64,000 nt of DNA from the NCBI GenBank assembly GCA_007693595.1, contig REDI01000031.1, forward strand, positions 116,260 through 180,259, read 5' to 3'. The notes beneath the pieces were generated by a model, which did no database searches, was not told the DNA's origin, and saw only the letters and a program-made list of their open reading frames with translations. The translations under genes and the position numbers were made by a program. Positions 26,074 through 34,368 of the stretch are shown here, in pieces. Within the stretch, counting starts at the first letter, position 1. The number at the start of each line of letters is the position of its first letter. Source of the DNA: Deltaproteobacteria bacterium. GTDB taxonomy: Bacteria > Myxococcota_A > UBA796 > GCA-2862545.

Positions 26074-26520
26074 ATGAAGGTCAGTGTGGGGAGCGATCAC
26101 GGAGGACTGGATCTCAAGGCCGTCCTTGTCGCGCACCTTGAACAACGCGGACACGAGGTCGTGGACCTCGGAACCCACACCCCGTCTTCGTGTGACTACC
26201 CTGAGTTTGCGCGAGCGGTGGCCGAGCGCGTCCGCGATGGGGAGGCGGACCGGGGGGTGTTGGTCTGTGGCACTGGGATCGGCATGAGCATCGCCGCGAA
26301 CAAGGTGCGCGGGATCCGGGCGGCCGTGGTGAGCGATCCCTTCAGCGCCCGCATGGCGAGCGAGCACAACGATGCACGGGTGCTCTGCTTTGGTCAGCGA
26401 ACCCTGGGGCCTTCGGTGGCGACCCTCTGCCTCGACGCATGGCTCGATGCGACCTTCGAAGGCGGTAGGCACGCGCGCAGGGTCGATGGGATCACCGCTA
26501 TCGAGGTCGAGCGCGACTGA
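26074..26520 (+). CDS. rpiB: Ribose-5-phosphate isomerase B
   Basis: A 148-aa RpiB/LacAB-family isomerase: [11 protein letters not shown] at the N-terminus, [20 protein letters not shown] with the catalytic cysteine, and [14 protein letters not shown]. It interconverts ribulose- and ribose-5-phosphate. The ATG immediately follows the fabF stop with no gap. The order rpiB-glyA-nrdR is widely conserved. Confidence 0.94.
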   Translation: MKVSVGSDHGGLDLKAVLVAHLEQRGHEVVDLGTHTPSSCDYPEFARAVAERVRDGEADRGVLVCGTGIGMSIAANKVRGIRAAVVSDPFSARMASEHNDARVLCFGQRTLGPSVATLCLDAWLDATFEGGRHARRVDGITAIEVERD

Positions 26521-26674
26521 TCGCGGATTCCGCTCCGAGCTCTTCGTGGTCAAACACTCCCCCCAACCTGAACCCTCGGGAGGTGTCGGGCGCGTCGCCC
26601 CGGCAGGCGTTACCCCCACGGCCACCCAGGGCGGCCTCCTCTTAGATCCCCAGCCCTCGCTTCCCGGAGCAGTC
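26521..26674 (+). promoter_or_regulatory. Leader region of glyA
   Basis: A 154-bp gap between rpiB and glyA, longer than other gaps in this operon. It contains a small GC hairpin (GGGCG-CGT-CGCCC at 26588-26600) and several C-runs. It could hold a promoter or an RNA element, but it was not matched to a known riboswitch by eye. Confidence 0.3.
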
Positions 26675-27922
26675 ATGGCCCGTCTCTCTGAGCTCGATCC
26701 TTCCGTTCACGCGGCCATGGCCGCCGAGTTCGTCCGCCAGCGTGACGAGCTCGAGCTGATCGCGTCCGAGAACTACACCTCCCAGGCGGTGATGCGTGCG
26801 ATGGGTTCGGTGTTGACGAACAAGTACGCCGAGGGTCTACCGGGTCGTCGGTACTATGGCGGCTGTGAGCACGTCGATGAGGTCGAGCGGATCGCGCGCG
26901 ACCGGGCCCGCTCCCTGTTCGGGGCGGTCGGGGTCAACGTGCAACCGCACTCCGGGGCTCAGGCGAACGCGGCGATGTATCTCGCGACCTGCAAGGCCGG
27001 TGACACGATCATGGGCCTGGACCTGACCCATGGGGGCCATTTGACCCACGGCTCACCCGTGAACAGCTCGGGCAAGCTCTACCACGCGGTGCACTACCAG
27101 CTCGATGAGCAGACTGGCCGGATCGATTTGGATAGGGTTCGCGATCTGGCTCGCAAGCATCAGCCCCGACTCATCATCTCGGGGTACTCAGCCTACCCTC
27201 GCGCGATCGACTTCGCCGGCTTCGGCGAGATCGCCGCCGAGGTCGGAGCGCTCCATGTGGCCGACATCTCCCATATCGCGGGCCTCGTGGCGGCCGGGCT
27301 TCACGATAGCCCGGTTCCTCACTGTGCCTTCGTCACGACCACCACCCACAAGACCCTCCGCGGCCCTCGCGGTGGGCTGATCATGGCGAATCGCGAGTGG
27401 GCGAACGCGATGAACAAGGCGGTCTTTCCCGGGACCCAGGGCGGACCGCTCATGCACGTCATCGCGGCCAAGGCGGTGGCGTTCGGCGAGGCCCTTCAGC
27501 CGTCGTTCCGGGCCTATGCAGCGCAGGTGGTCGCCAACGCCAAGGCGATGGCCGAGCGATTGGTCGAGCGTGGCTTCCACCTGGTGAGCGGCGGGACCGA
27601 CAACCATCTCCTGCTGATCGACCTCCAAGAGCTCTGCTCGGGGAGCGAGGCCGAAGAAGCGCTCGGCCGGGCGGGAATCACCGTGAACAAGAACACGGTG
27701 CCCGGCGAGAAGCGCGGCGCCTTCGTCACCTCTGGCGTTCGCATCGGTACGCCGGCCATGACCACCCGCGGCATGAAGACGGATCACGCGCGTCAGGTGG
27801 CGGACTGGATCGCCGACGCGATCCACGCCCGCGACGATGCGGAGCGCCTCGCCTCGATCCGAGCCCAAGTAGTGGAACTTTGTCGTTCCTTGCCTGTCTA
27901 CCCGGAGTCGGAGCCGGCCTGA
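26675..27922 (+). CDS. glyA: Serine hydroxymethyltransferase
   Basis: A 415-aa PLP enzyme with [14 protein letters not shown] and [20 protein letters not shown] near the N-terminus and the PLP-lysine motif [14 protein letters not shown]. It converts serine and tetrahydrofolate to glycine and methylene-THF. The ATG was chosen after GGAG; the frame is open upstream but unlike protein. Its stop overlaps the nrdR start (TGATG). Confidence 0.97.
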   Translation: MARLSELDPSVHAAMAAEFVRQRDELELIASENYTSQAVMRAMGSVLTNKYAEGLPGRRYYGGCEHVDEVERIARDRARSLFGAVGVNVQPHSGAQANAAMYLATCKAGDTIMGLDLTHGGHLTHGSPVNSSGKLYHAVHYQLDEQTGRIDLDRVRDLARKHQPRLIISGYSAYPRAIDFAGFGEIAAEVGALHVADISHIAGLVAAGLHDSPVPHCAFVTTTTHKTLRGPRGGLIMANREWANAMNKAVFPGTQGGPLMHVIAAKAVAFGEALQPSFRAYAAQVVANAKAMAERLVERGFHLVSGGTDNHLLLIDLQELCSGSEAEEALGRAGITVNKNTVPGEKRGAFVTSGVRIGTPAMTTRGMKTDHARQVADWIADAIHARDDAERLASIRAQVVELCRSLPVYPESEPA

Positions 27923-28371
27923 TGCGCTGCCCGGAGTGTCAGCACCTCGAGTCCCGCGTCGTGGACTCCCGCTCCACCGGCGACCACATCCGTCGCCGTC
28001 GCGAGTGTGCGTCGTGTGGTCATCGGTTCACGACCTACGAGCGCGCGGAGCGACCACAGATCTGGGTCCTGAAGAAGGGCGGGGTCAAGGAGCCTTTCTC
28101 CCACGAGAAGGTCCTTCATGGTCTGGCGCTCGCGTGCCGAAAGCGGCCTGTGCGCGCTGAACAACTCGACGAGGCGGCTGCGGCGGTGCGGGTCTTGCTG
28201 GAGCAGCGTCGCGAGAGTCCTGTGCCCTCCTCGGCGGTGGGCGAGGCGGTGCTCGAGGTCCTCCGCGAGATCGATGCGGTCGCCTACGTGCGGTTCGCAA
28301 GTGTCTATCAGGAGTTTGAGAGCGTGGCTGAGTTCGTCGAGGTCATTCGCCCCCTGACGGAGCGCGCATGA
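27922..28371 (+). CDS. nrdR: NrdR, ribonucleotide reductase repressor
   Basis: A 149-aa protein with an N-terminal four-Cys zinc ribbon (MRCPEC, then RRRECASCGHRFTTYER) and an ATP-cone domain (WVLKKGGVKEPFSHEKVL). NrdR senses dATP/ATP and represses nrd genes. It is coupled to glyA and ribD by 1-bp and 4-bp overlaps. Confidence 0.96.
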   Translation: MRCPECQHLESRVVDSRSTGDHIRRRRECASCGHRFTTYERAERPQIWVLKKGGVKEPFSHEKVLHGLALACRKRPVRAEQLDEAAAAVRVLLEQRRESPVPSSAVGEAVLEVLREIDAVAYVRFASVYQEFESVAEFVEVIRPLTERA

Positions 28372-29489
28372 GCCCCCGCCAACGCGATCCAGCTGAGATC
28401 GATGGGCACTTCATGCAGATGGCCATCGAGGAGGCCCGGCAGGCGCTGGGTCGAACCGCCCCCAACCCCTCGGTGGGGGCTCTGGTCGTGCGGGATGGGG
28501 TGGTTCTGGGCGCGGGAAGGACTCAGCCCGTGGGGGGGCCGCACGCCGAAGTCGAGGCGATCCGCGCGGCCAGGGAGGCGGGGCACGAGCTCGTGGGCGC
28601 GACCCTCTACGTGACCCTGGAGCCGTGCTGCCACTGGGGCCGAACACCGCCTTGTACCGATGCCATTCTAAGTGCTGGGCTCTCGCGCGTGGTCGTGGGG
28701 GTGGTCGATCCCTATCCGCCGATGCGGGGGAAGGGCTTGTCTCGGCTCCGGGCGAAGGGGGTCGAGGTGCTCCTGGGGGTCGAGGCGGTGGCGTGTGCCG
28801 AGGTGGTGCTTGGCTTCACGCGCACCCTCACCAAGGGCCTCCCCGAAGTCACCAGCAAGGTCGCCTGTTCCCTCGATGGACGCATCGCGACGAGCACGGG
28901 CGAGAGTCAGTGGATCACCGGGGCGCTGGCTCGGCGGGATGGGCATGGCCTTCGGGCGAGCCACGACGCGATCCTGGTCGGCATCGGCACCGCGATCGCC
29001 GACGATCCCAGGTTGACATGTCGCGACGGCCGGGGTCCAGATCCCGTTCCGGTGGTGCTCGACACCGAGCTCCGTCTGCCCTTGGAAGCGCGGCTGCTGA
29101 CCGCGGGACGGCCTGCGGTCGTCGTCTGTGCCGACGATGCGCCGCGTCGAGCGCTGCCTGCCGAGGTGATTCGGGTCCCTCGAGCCTCCGCGGGAGGGGT
29201 AGACCCGGTCCAAGCGCTCCGGGCTCTCGCCGCGCAGGGGCTCCACCGCGTGCTCATCGAAGGCGGCGCCGGGGTGCACCGCACGATGATCGAGGCGCGC
29301 CTGGTCGATACGCTTCACCTCTACCTCGCTCCCATGCTGATTCCCGGCGGTCGTGGCTGGATCGCCGAGCATCCAGCGCTTTCGCATCTGGGTGACGCGC
29401 GCCGCTTCGGGGCACCCGCGCAGATCCTCCCGCTGGACTCCGACGTGCGCCTCACCTGGAGGCTCGACCACCGCCTCGACCATCCCTAA
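28368..29489 (+). CDS. ribD: RibD, bifunctional riboflavin deaminase-reductase
   Basis: A 373-aa protein. The N-terminal zinc deaminase domain has [11 protein letters not shown] and [16 protein letters not shown]. The C-terminal reductase domain spans about residues 150-365 ([34 protein letters not shown]). It performs the second and third steps of riboflavin synthesis. It starts in an ATGA overlap with nrdR. Confidence 0.96.
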   Translation: MSPRQRDPAEIDGHFMQMAIEEARQALGRTAPNPSVGALVVRDGVVLGAGRTQPVGGPHAEVEAIRAAREAGHELVGATLYVTLEPCCHWGRTPPCTDAILSAGLSRVVVGVVDPYPPMRGKGLSRLRAKGVEVLLGVEAVACAEVVLGFTRTLTKGLPEVTSKVACSLDGRIATSTGESQWITGALARRDGHGLRASHDAILVGIGTAIADDPRLTCRDGRGPDPVPVVLDTELRLPLEARLLTAGRPAVVVCADDAPRRALPAEVIRVPRASAGGVDPVQALRALAAQGLHRVLIEGGAGVHRTMIEARLVDTLHLYLAPMLIPGGRGWIAEHPALSHLGDARRFGAPAQILPLDSDVRLTWRLDHRLDHP

Positions 29490-29602
29490 GCACCACGGTT
29501 GCCACCTTCGCCTGAACGACGTACCTTCCTCCCCACTCGGGGGTGTGGAGCCGCTGCTTGTCCGCGGCACCAAAGACCCCCTTTGACCCATGGATACCCT
29601 GT

Positions 29603-30754
29603 ATGTCTGAGCCCGCTGAGACCTTCGTGCCAATGCATCCTGATCCGATCCGTCGGGTCGAGCTCGCGATGCAGGATCTACGAGACGGCAAGCTCGTCAT
29701 CCTGGTCGACGATGAAGATCGCGAGAACGAAGGCGATCTGATCTGCGCTGCCGAGAAGTGCACCCCCGAGCACATCAACTTCATGGCGACCCACGGTCGG
29801 GGCCTCATCTGCTTGCCGATGCTGGGGGAGCAGATCGATCGACTGGGCCTGAACATGATGGCTCAACAGAACCAGACCCCGTACAACACGGCGTTCACCG
29901 TCTCGATCGAGGCGCGTGAGGGCGTCACCACAGGTATCAGCGCCGCGGACCGTGCGCTCACGGTCCAGGTGGCGATCCGACCCGATGCGACCTCGCGCGA
30001 CATCGTCACGCCGGGCCATATGTTCCCCCTCCGTGCGCGCGATGGTGGGGTGCTGGAGCGGGTTGGCCAGACCGAGGGCTCAGTCGACCTCTCGAAGCTC
30101 GCCGGCCTGCACCCCTCGGCCGTCATCTGCGAGATCATGAACGATGACGGCACGATGGCCAGGCTACCCGACCTCGAGATCTTTGGCGCCGAGCATCAGA
30201 TCCGCATCTGCGCGGTCGCCGACATCATCAAATATCGCATGCGTAACGAGCGCTTGGTCCGCCGCGAGTCCGAGGGTCAGCTCCAGATCCCCGATCTGGG
30301 CACCTGGCAGACCCGCTTGTACCGCGAGGTCACCAACGGGGGGCTGCACCTCGCCGTCTGGCGAGGGCCGGTCACCAACGAGCCGACCTTGGTTCGGGTT
30401 CAAGCCGCGCCGCCTCCGTGGGCCCTCTTCGATCCCTTTGCGGGTCCTCACGGCAAGGTGCCCCGGCGGGCGCTCGAGCGGGTCGCCGAGGCTGGCTCCG
30501 GCGCCCTCGTCTTCATGCACCTTGACGGCGGGGGGGCACGTGCGCTCTATCGTAGCTTTGTGCGAGACTTCGGAGGGGAAGTTCCGCAGGTGGCCCAGCC
30601 CCGCGCCGACGCTCTGCGCGATCTGGGGACCGGATGTCAGATCCTCCTCGATCTCGGTCTGCGCAGGCTTCGCTTGCTGACCAGCTCTACGCGCCCCATC
30701 ATGGGCATTGATGCCTATGGCCTCGAGATCGTCGAGCGGATCCCCGTCCCCTGA
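29603..30754 (+). CDS. ribB: DHBP synthase RibB fused to a degenerate GTP cyclohydrolase II-like domain
   Basis: A 383-aa protein. The N-terminal ~205 residues are 3,4-dihydroxy-2-butanone-4-phosphate synthase with the acidic loop [12 protein letters not shown] and [12 protein letters not shown]. The C-terminal ~170 residues align in position with GTP cyclohydrolase II, but the three zinc-binding cysteines and the usual RVHSEC and RCDC signatures are absent. Proteobacterial RibBX-type fusions with an inactive second domain are known. It therefore probably supplies only DHBP, and GTP cyclohydrolase II should be encoded elsewhere. The ATG at 29603 is preferred; the DHBP core starts about 15 residues later. 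Confidence 0.9.
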   Translation: MSEPAETFVPMHPDPIRRVELAMQDLRDGKLVILVDDEDRENEGDLICAAEKCTPEHINFMATHGRGLICLPMLGEQIDRLGLNMMAQQNQTPYNTAFTVSIEAREGVTTGISAADRALTVQVAIRPDATSRDIVTPGHMFPLRARDGGVLERVGQTEGSVDLSKLAGLHPSAVICEIMNDDGTMARLPDLEIFGAEHQIRICAVADIIKYRMRNERLVRRESEGQLQIPDLGTWQTRLYREVTNGGLHLAVWRGPVTNEPTLVRVQAAPPPWALFDPFAGPHGKVPRRALERVAEAGSGALVFMHLDGGGARALYRSFVRDFGGEVPQVAQPRADALRDLGTGCQILLDLGLRRLRLLTSSTRPIMGIDAYGLEIVERIPVP

Positions 30755-30767
30755 ACCGGAGCACTTC

Positions 30768-31241
30768 ATGCCGCGTACTTTCGAAGGACACCTCACCGAT
30801 CCTGGAGGCCGATTTGCCATCGTCGGTGCCAGGTTCAACCACTTCATCGTCGAGCGCTTGGTCGAGGGGGCGGTCGATGCCCTCCGACGCCATGGGGTCG
30901 ATGTCGAGGAGCGCGTCGACATCGTCTGGGTTCCGGGTGCCTGGGAGGTCCCGGTCGTCTGTCAGCGCCTCGCGTCGTCGGGGCGCTACGCGGCGATCAT
31001 CACCTGCGCCACGGTGATCCGTGGATCTACCGCACACTTCGACTTCGTCGCGGGCGAAGTCGCGAAGGGTACAGGTGCTGTGTCGACCCAGACCGGCGTA
31101 CCGATCGCCTTTGGCGTTCTCACGACCGATACGATCGAGCAGGCCATCGAGCGTGCGGGCACCAAGGCTGGGAATAAAGGCTTTGAAGCTGGCTGTGTGG
31201 CAATCGAGATGGTCTCGCTGCTCGCGCGCTTGGAGGTCTGA
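30768..31241 (+). CDS. ribH: RibH, lumazine synthase
   Basis: A 157-aa protein with [26 protein letters not shown] and the conserved [20 protein letters not shown]. It condenses the RibD product with DHBP to lumazine. The ATG lies 13 bp after ribB and the stop abuts nusB. No riboflavin synthase gene (ribE) is present in this run. Confidence 0.95.
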   Translation: MPRTFEGHLTDPGGRFAIVGARFNHFIVERLVEGAVDALRRHGVDVEERVDIVWVPGAWEVPVVCQRLASSGRYAAIITCATVIRGSTAHFDFVAGEVAKGTGAVSTQTGVPIAFGVLTTDTIEQAIERAGTKAGNKGFEAGCVAIEMVSLLARLEV

Positions 31242-31700
31242 ATGGCCTCGCGTCGTCGCTCTCGCGGGTTCGCGCTCCAGGCGCTGTATCATTCGGATCT
31301 CACCGAGACCTCCGTGTCCGACGCGCTGCAGCAGCTCTGGGCTGGCTTGCTCGACGGTGAGGGGATCGATCAGGAGCGGCCGCCCGAGAGCGAAGAGGTC
31401 GAGTTCGCGCAGCGGCTCACCATGGGAGTCGACGCCCACCGGGATCGCATCGACTTGCTCATCGAGCAGTGCTCGACCAACTGGCGCGTACCCCGCATGC
31501 CGGTGGTCGATCGGAACATCCTTCGGCTAGCGGCTTTCGAGCTGCTCGAGTGCTCCGACATCCCCGCGACGGTGAGCATCAACGAGGCCGTCGAGCTCGC
31601 GAAGCGCTACGGAACCCGCGAGTCTCGCGCCTTCGTCAACGGGATCGTCGATCGCATCGCGCGGCAGCTTGGCCGCCTCGGCGGAAAGGGTCGCGGATGA
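31242..31700 (+). CDS. nusB: NusB, transcription antitermination factor
   Basis: A 152-aa basic helical protein. It has the N-terminal RRRSRGFALQALYHSD and the C-terminal ATVSINEAVELAKRYGT and FVNGIVDRIAR, characteristic of NusB. It binds BoxA RNA with S10 in rRNA transcription. It directly follows ribH, a common pairing, and overlaps the next gene by 4 bp. Confidence 0.95.
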   Translation: MASRRRSRGFALQALYHSDLTETSVSDALQQLWAGLLDGEGIDQERPPESEEVEFAQRLTMGVDAHRDRIDLLIEQCSTNWRVPRMPVVDRNILRLAAFELLECSDIPATVSINEAVELAKRYGTRESRAFVNGIVDRIARQLGRLGGKGRG

Positions 31701-32065
31701 GCGGCGAGCGCCCGCCGGCTCGGGGAAGGTGGTGGATGTTCGATCTCCACCTCATCCTGATCTGTGCTGGGGCCATCTTCGCGGCGTTCTGGCTCACGCC
31801 GGGTGCGGAGCGGGTCGCGATCTACGGGGTGGAGATCCCTGAGATATGCGGCATCAAAAACCTCACCGGCTGGTCCTGCCCGGGCTGTGGGCTCACCCGC
31901 TCTTGGACCTATCTCGTCCGAGGAGATCTTTGGACCTCTGTGCAGATGAACTGGCTCGGCCCGCTCTTCTTTCTGGCAGCGGTGCTGCAGATCCCCCTCA
32001 GTATCTATAGGATCTGGCGGGGGTCTCGCACCCGTGCATCGAGGTCACCCCAGTGCCCCTCGTGA
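31697..32065 (+). CDS. DUF2752 family membrane protein
   Basis: A 122-aa protein with the family signature SCPGCGLTRSW between two hydrophobic helices (LILICAGAIFAAFWL and LFFLAAVLQIPLSIY). Function is unknown. It starts in an ATGA overlap with nusB and its end overlaps the ferredoxin gene by 13 bp. Confidence 0.85.
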   Translation: MSGERPPARGRWWMFDLHLILICAGAIFAAFWLTPGAERVAIYGVEIPEICGIKNLTGWSCPGCGLTRSWTYLVRGDLWTSVQMNWLGPLFFLAAVLQIPLSIYRIWRGSRTRASRSPQCPS

Positions 32066-32328
32066 CCCTCCAGCCTCATCCCGCGCAGTCGGTCACGGCT
32101 GGTCTGTCTTTGCTGGATGTGAGTGAAGACCTCGGGCATCCCCTCGAGAGTGACTGTGGCGGGGTCGCGGCCTGCAACGCATGCCGGGTGCGAGTGATCT
32201 CGGGTGCGCAGAACCTCTCGCCCCGCTCCGCCGAGGAGGTACCCTTTCTCGACGACGAGCAGCAGCGCCTCGGCTGCCAGGCCATCGTCCTGGGCCATGT
32301 CGTAGTACGTCCCGAACCGGGGCTATAA
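32053..32328 (+). CDS. 2Fe-2S ferredoxin
   Basis: A 91-aa protein with the adrenodoxin-type spacing C35-x5-C41-x2-C44 and C75 (SDCGGVAACNACRV; LGCQAIV), which ligates one [2Fe-2S] cluster. It is an electron carrier of unknown partner. The GTG start lies inside the end of the DUF2752 gene. Confidence 0.88.
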   Translation: MPLVTLQPHPAQSVTAGLSLLDVSEDLGHPLESDCGGVAACNACRVRVISGAQNLSPRSAEEVPFLDDEQQRLGCQAIVLGHVVVRPEPGL

Positions 32329-32393
32329 TGGTCCGAGAACCTCACGCTTCTCGCCGCACCACCCACTCGTCACCCCGAGGTGAGCCCATCGTC

Positions 32394-32421
32394 TTGCGTC
32401 GCTGGGGCGCGATGTTATGGA
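32394..32421 (+). promoter_or_regulatory. Possible promoter of tRNA-Phe
   Basis: TTGCGT and TATGGA are separated by 16 nt, 51 bp before the tRNA. The sequence match is fair. Confidence 0.4.
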
Positions 32422-32471
32422 GCGCTGCCGGTCGGGGTCGCTCGTGCGACTCGACCCACGCACGAGGCTTC

Positions 32472-32544
32472 GGCCAGATAGCTCAGTTGGTAGAGCAGGG
32501 GACTGAAAATCCCCGTGTCGGGGGTTCGATTCCCTCTCTGGCCA
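32472..32544 (+). tRNA. tRNA-Phe, anticodon GAA
   Basis: A 73-nt cloverleaf. The acceptor GGCCAGA pairs with TCTGGCC; anticodon stem GGGGA/TCCCC encloses CTGAAAA (anticodon GAA); the T-stem is GGGGG/CCCTC with one G-U pair. CCA is not encoded. A lipoprotein-like frame begins in its last bases. Confidence 0.96.
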
Positions 32545-32882
32545 TCCTCGTCGCCTTGGCGCTCTCAGCCTGCGGCCCTCCGTGTAGCGTCGCTGCGATC
32601 TGGACCTCCCGATGCGATCGGCTCTGTTGCCACGTCGCCGATGCCATTGAGCCCTGCATCGATCAGACCTTCGTGTGGGCCGACCTCGGCTCGTCGGACC
32701 GAGATGACTTTGTGCGTCAGTGCTTCGACCAGTGGAGCGAGGCGCGCGCCGATCTGACGAGCTACGAGCTACAGCAGGCGACGTTGGTCTGCCGGGACGT
32801 ACGGCGGGAGATCCAACGAATCCCTGAAGATGAGCCGGGTCGGTGCGATGAGATCCGAGCGCTCTATGCGGAGCGGCCCTGA
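32538..32882 (+). CDS. Cys-rich lipoprotein-like protein whose start lies inside tRNA-Phe
   Basis: About 114 aa. Directly after the tRNA acceptor the frame reads ILVALALSACGPPC, a credible lipoprotein signal with lipobox LSAC, followed by a Cys-rich domain (SRCDRLCCHVADAIEPC, later QCFDQ, VCRD and RCDEIR). There is no ATG or GTG immediately upstream. The coordinate uses a CTG codon at 32538, inside the tRNA 3' end. An in-frame TTG inside the tRNA at 32487 is another option. The protein part looks real, the start is uncertain, and a decayed gene missing its start is also possible. Confidence 0.5.
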   Translation: MAILVALALSACGPPCSVAAIWTSRCDRLCCHVADAIEPCIDQTFVWADLGSSDRDDFVRQCFDQWSEARADLTSYELQQATLVCRDVRREIQRIPEDEPGRCDEIRALYAERP

Positions 32883-32976
32883 GTGGACTCGCGCTTCACC
32901 ACGCCCCTCGTGGGTTGCGGGTGCTGCTTGAGCGTCGTCTCCACGAAGGACCGAGCTCTCCGCGAGGTAAGGGGTC

Positions 32977-34368
32977 TTAGTCATAGCGGATCGACCGGAC
33001 CTCGATCCCGAGCCGCTGGATCCGGTAGTTGAGGTTTGACCGAGAGACGCCCAGCCGTCGGGCCGCGCGTGCTTGTACCCCCTCGCACGCCTGGAGCGCC
33101 GCGATGATGATCCGCCGCTCATAGGCTTGCAGAGCGTCGGGCAAGGCGGTGCCCTCGGGAGGAAGGAGGGCGCGCTCGTCGTGCTCGTCGGGCGCGATCG
33201 GATCGTCGTCGGGCACCTCGATGAAGAGGGGATCGGTTCGATGGAGGATCATTGCTCGTTCTACGGCGTGTTCTAGCTGGCGCACATTGCCGGGCCAGGC
33301 GTAGCGCAGGAGCGGCTTCAGGCACTCCGGATCGATCCTTGGACTTGCGAGCCCTTCGCGTTCCGCGAACTTTCGAACGAAGTGATCGACCAACAGGGGG
33401 ATGTCTTCACGCCGTTCGGCGAGTGCGGGCACCCGAATCTGGACCACGTTCAGGCGATAGTAGAGATCCTCACGAAAGCGACCGGCTCGGACCTCGACGG
33501 CGAGGTCGCGGTTCGTCGACGCGATGACCCGGACGTCTACTCTTAGGGGGTTGGAGCCGCCGACGCGGGTGAGCTCCCCGTCTTGGAGGACGCGCAGGAG
33601 CTTGACTTGGGTGGCGGTGTCGATCTCGCCGATCTCGTCGAGGAGGAGGGTTCCGCGGTGCGCCCGCTCGAAGGTCCCCTTGTGCTGCCGGATGGCGCCG
33701 GAGAAGGCGCCGCGCTCGTGGCCGAAGAGCTCGCTCTCGAGGAGCGACTCGGGGATCGCGCCACAGTTCACCTTGATGAAGGGACCCTTGGCGCGCTGGG
33801 AGCGGTAGTGAAGGGCGCTCGCGAGCAGCTCCTTGCCCGTTCCGGTAGGCCCAGTGAGCAGCACCGAGGCGGAGGTCTCGGCTACGGCTGCGACATCGTC
33901 GTAGAGGTCCTGCATGACCTCCGTGGCCCCGACCAGGTTCTCGAAGCCGTAGCGAGTCGTGACCTCTCGGCGGAGCTGAGCCAACTCGGCCCGAAGCGCG
34001 CGGTGTTCCAGGGCGCGCTCGACCACCAACAAGAGCTCGTCGCGCTCGACGGGCTTGATCAGGTAGTCGGCGGCCCCGGCCTTCATGGCGGCGACCGCGT
34101 CGCTCACCGATCCGAACCCCGTCATCACGATGACCGGCAGCTCTGGATCTTCCTCGTGCAGGGTGGCGAGCAGCTCCAGGCCCGACCGCTCGGGCATGCG
34201 CACATCGGTGAGCACCAGGTCCACCGGCTCGGCCGCCAGCGTCTCGAGGGCTTGATCGACGCGCTCGGCTAGCCGGACCTCGAGACCTCGCTTGCTCAGG
34301 TTCACTTGGAGGGCCGTGCGCACCGCCCGGTCGTCGTCGACGACGAGGATGCGTGGGTTGGGCTTCAT
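32977..34368 (-). CDS. NtrC-family sigma54-dependent response regulator
   Basis: A 463-aa protein. The receiver domain has D11-D13 and phosphoacceptor D55 (LVLTDVRMPERSG). The AAA+ domain has Walker A GPTGTGKELLA, the sigma54 loop GAFSGA (Ser variant of GAFTGA), Walker B LLLDEIGEID, and sensor sequences WPGNVRQLEHAVERA. A Fis-type helix-turn-helix is at the C-terminus (ARAARRLGVSRSNLNYRI). It activates sigma54 promoters. No histidine kinase is adjacent. Its ATG overlaps the sppA stop (ATGA). Confidence 0.94.
   Translation of the reverse strand: MKPNPRILVVDDDRAVRTALQVNLSKRGLEVRLAERVDQALETLAAEPVDLVLTDVRMPERSGLELLATLHEEDPELPVIVMTGFGSVSDAVAAMKAGAADYLIKPVERDELLLVVERALEHRALRAELAQLRREVTTRYGFENLVGATEVMQDLYDDVAAVAETSASVLLTGPTGTGKELLASALHYRSQRAKGPFIKVNCGAIPESLLESELFGHERGAFSGAIRQHKGTFERAHRGTLLLDEIGEIDTATQVKLLRVLQDGELTRVGGSNPLRVDVRVIASTNRDLAVEVRAGRFREDLYYRLNVVQIRVPALAERREDIPLLVDHFVRKFAEREGLASPRIDPECLKPLLRYAWPGNVRQLEHAVERAMILHRTDPLFIEVPDDDPIAPDEHDERALLPPEGTALPDALQAYERRIIIAALQACEGVQARAARRLGVSRSNLNYRIQRLGIEVRSIRYD

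Noticed and set aside
32181..32471. Upstream extension of the Cys-rich lipoprotein frame through and before tRNA-Phe.
   Set aside because: That part is Arg/Ser/Thr-rich without protein character and covers the tRNA promoter region; only the part from the lipobox onward looks like a protein.
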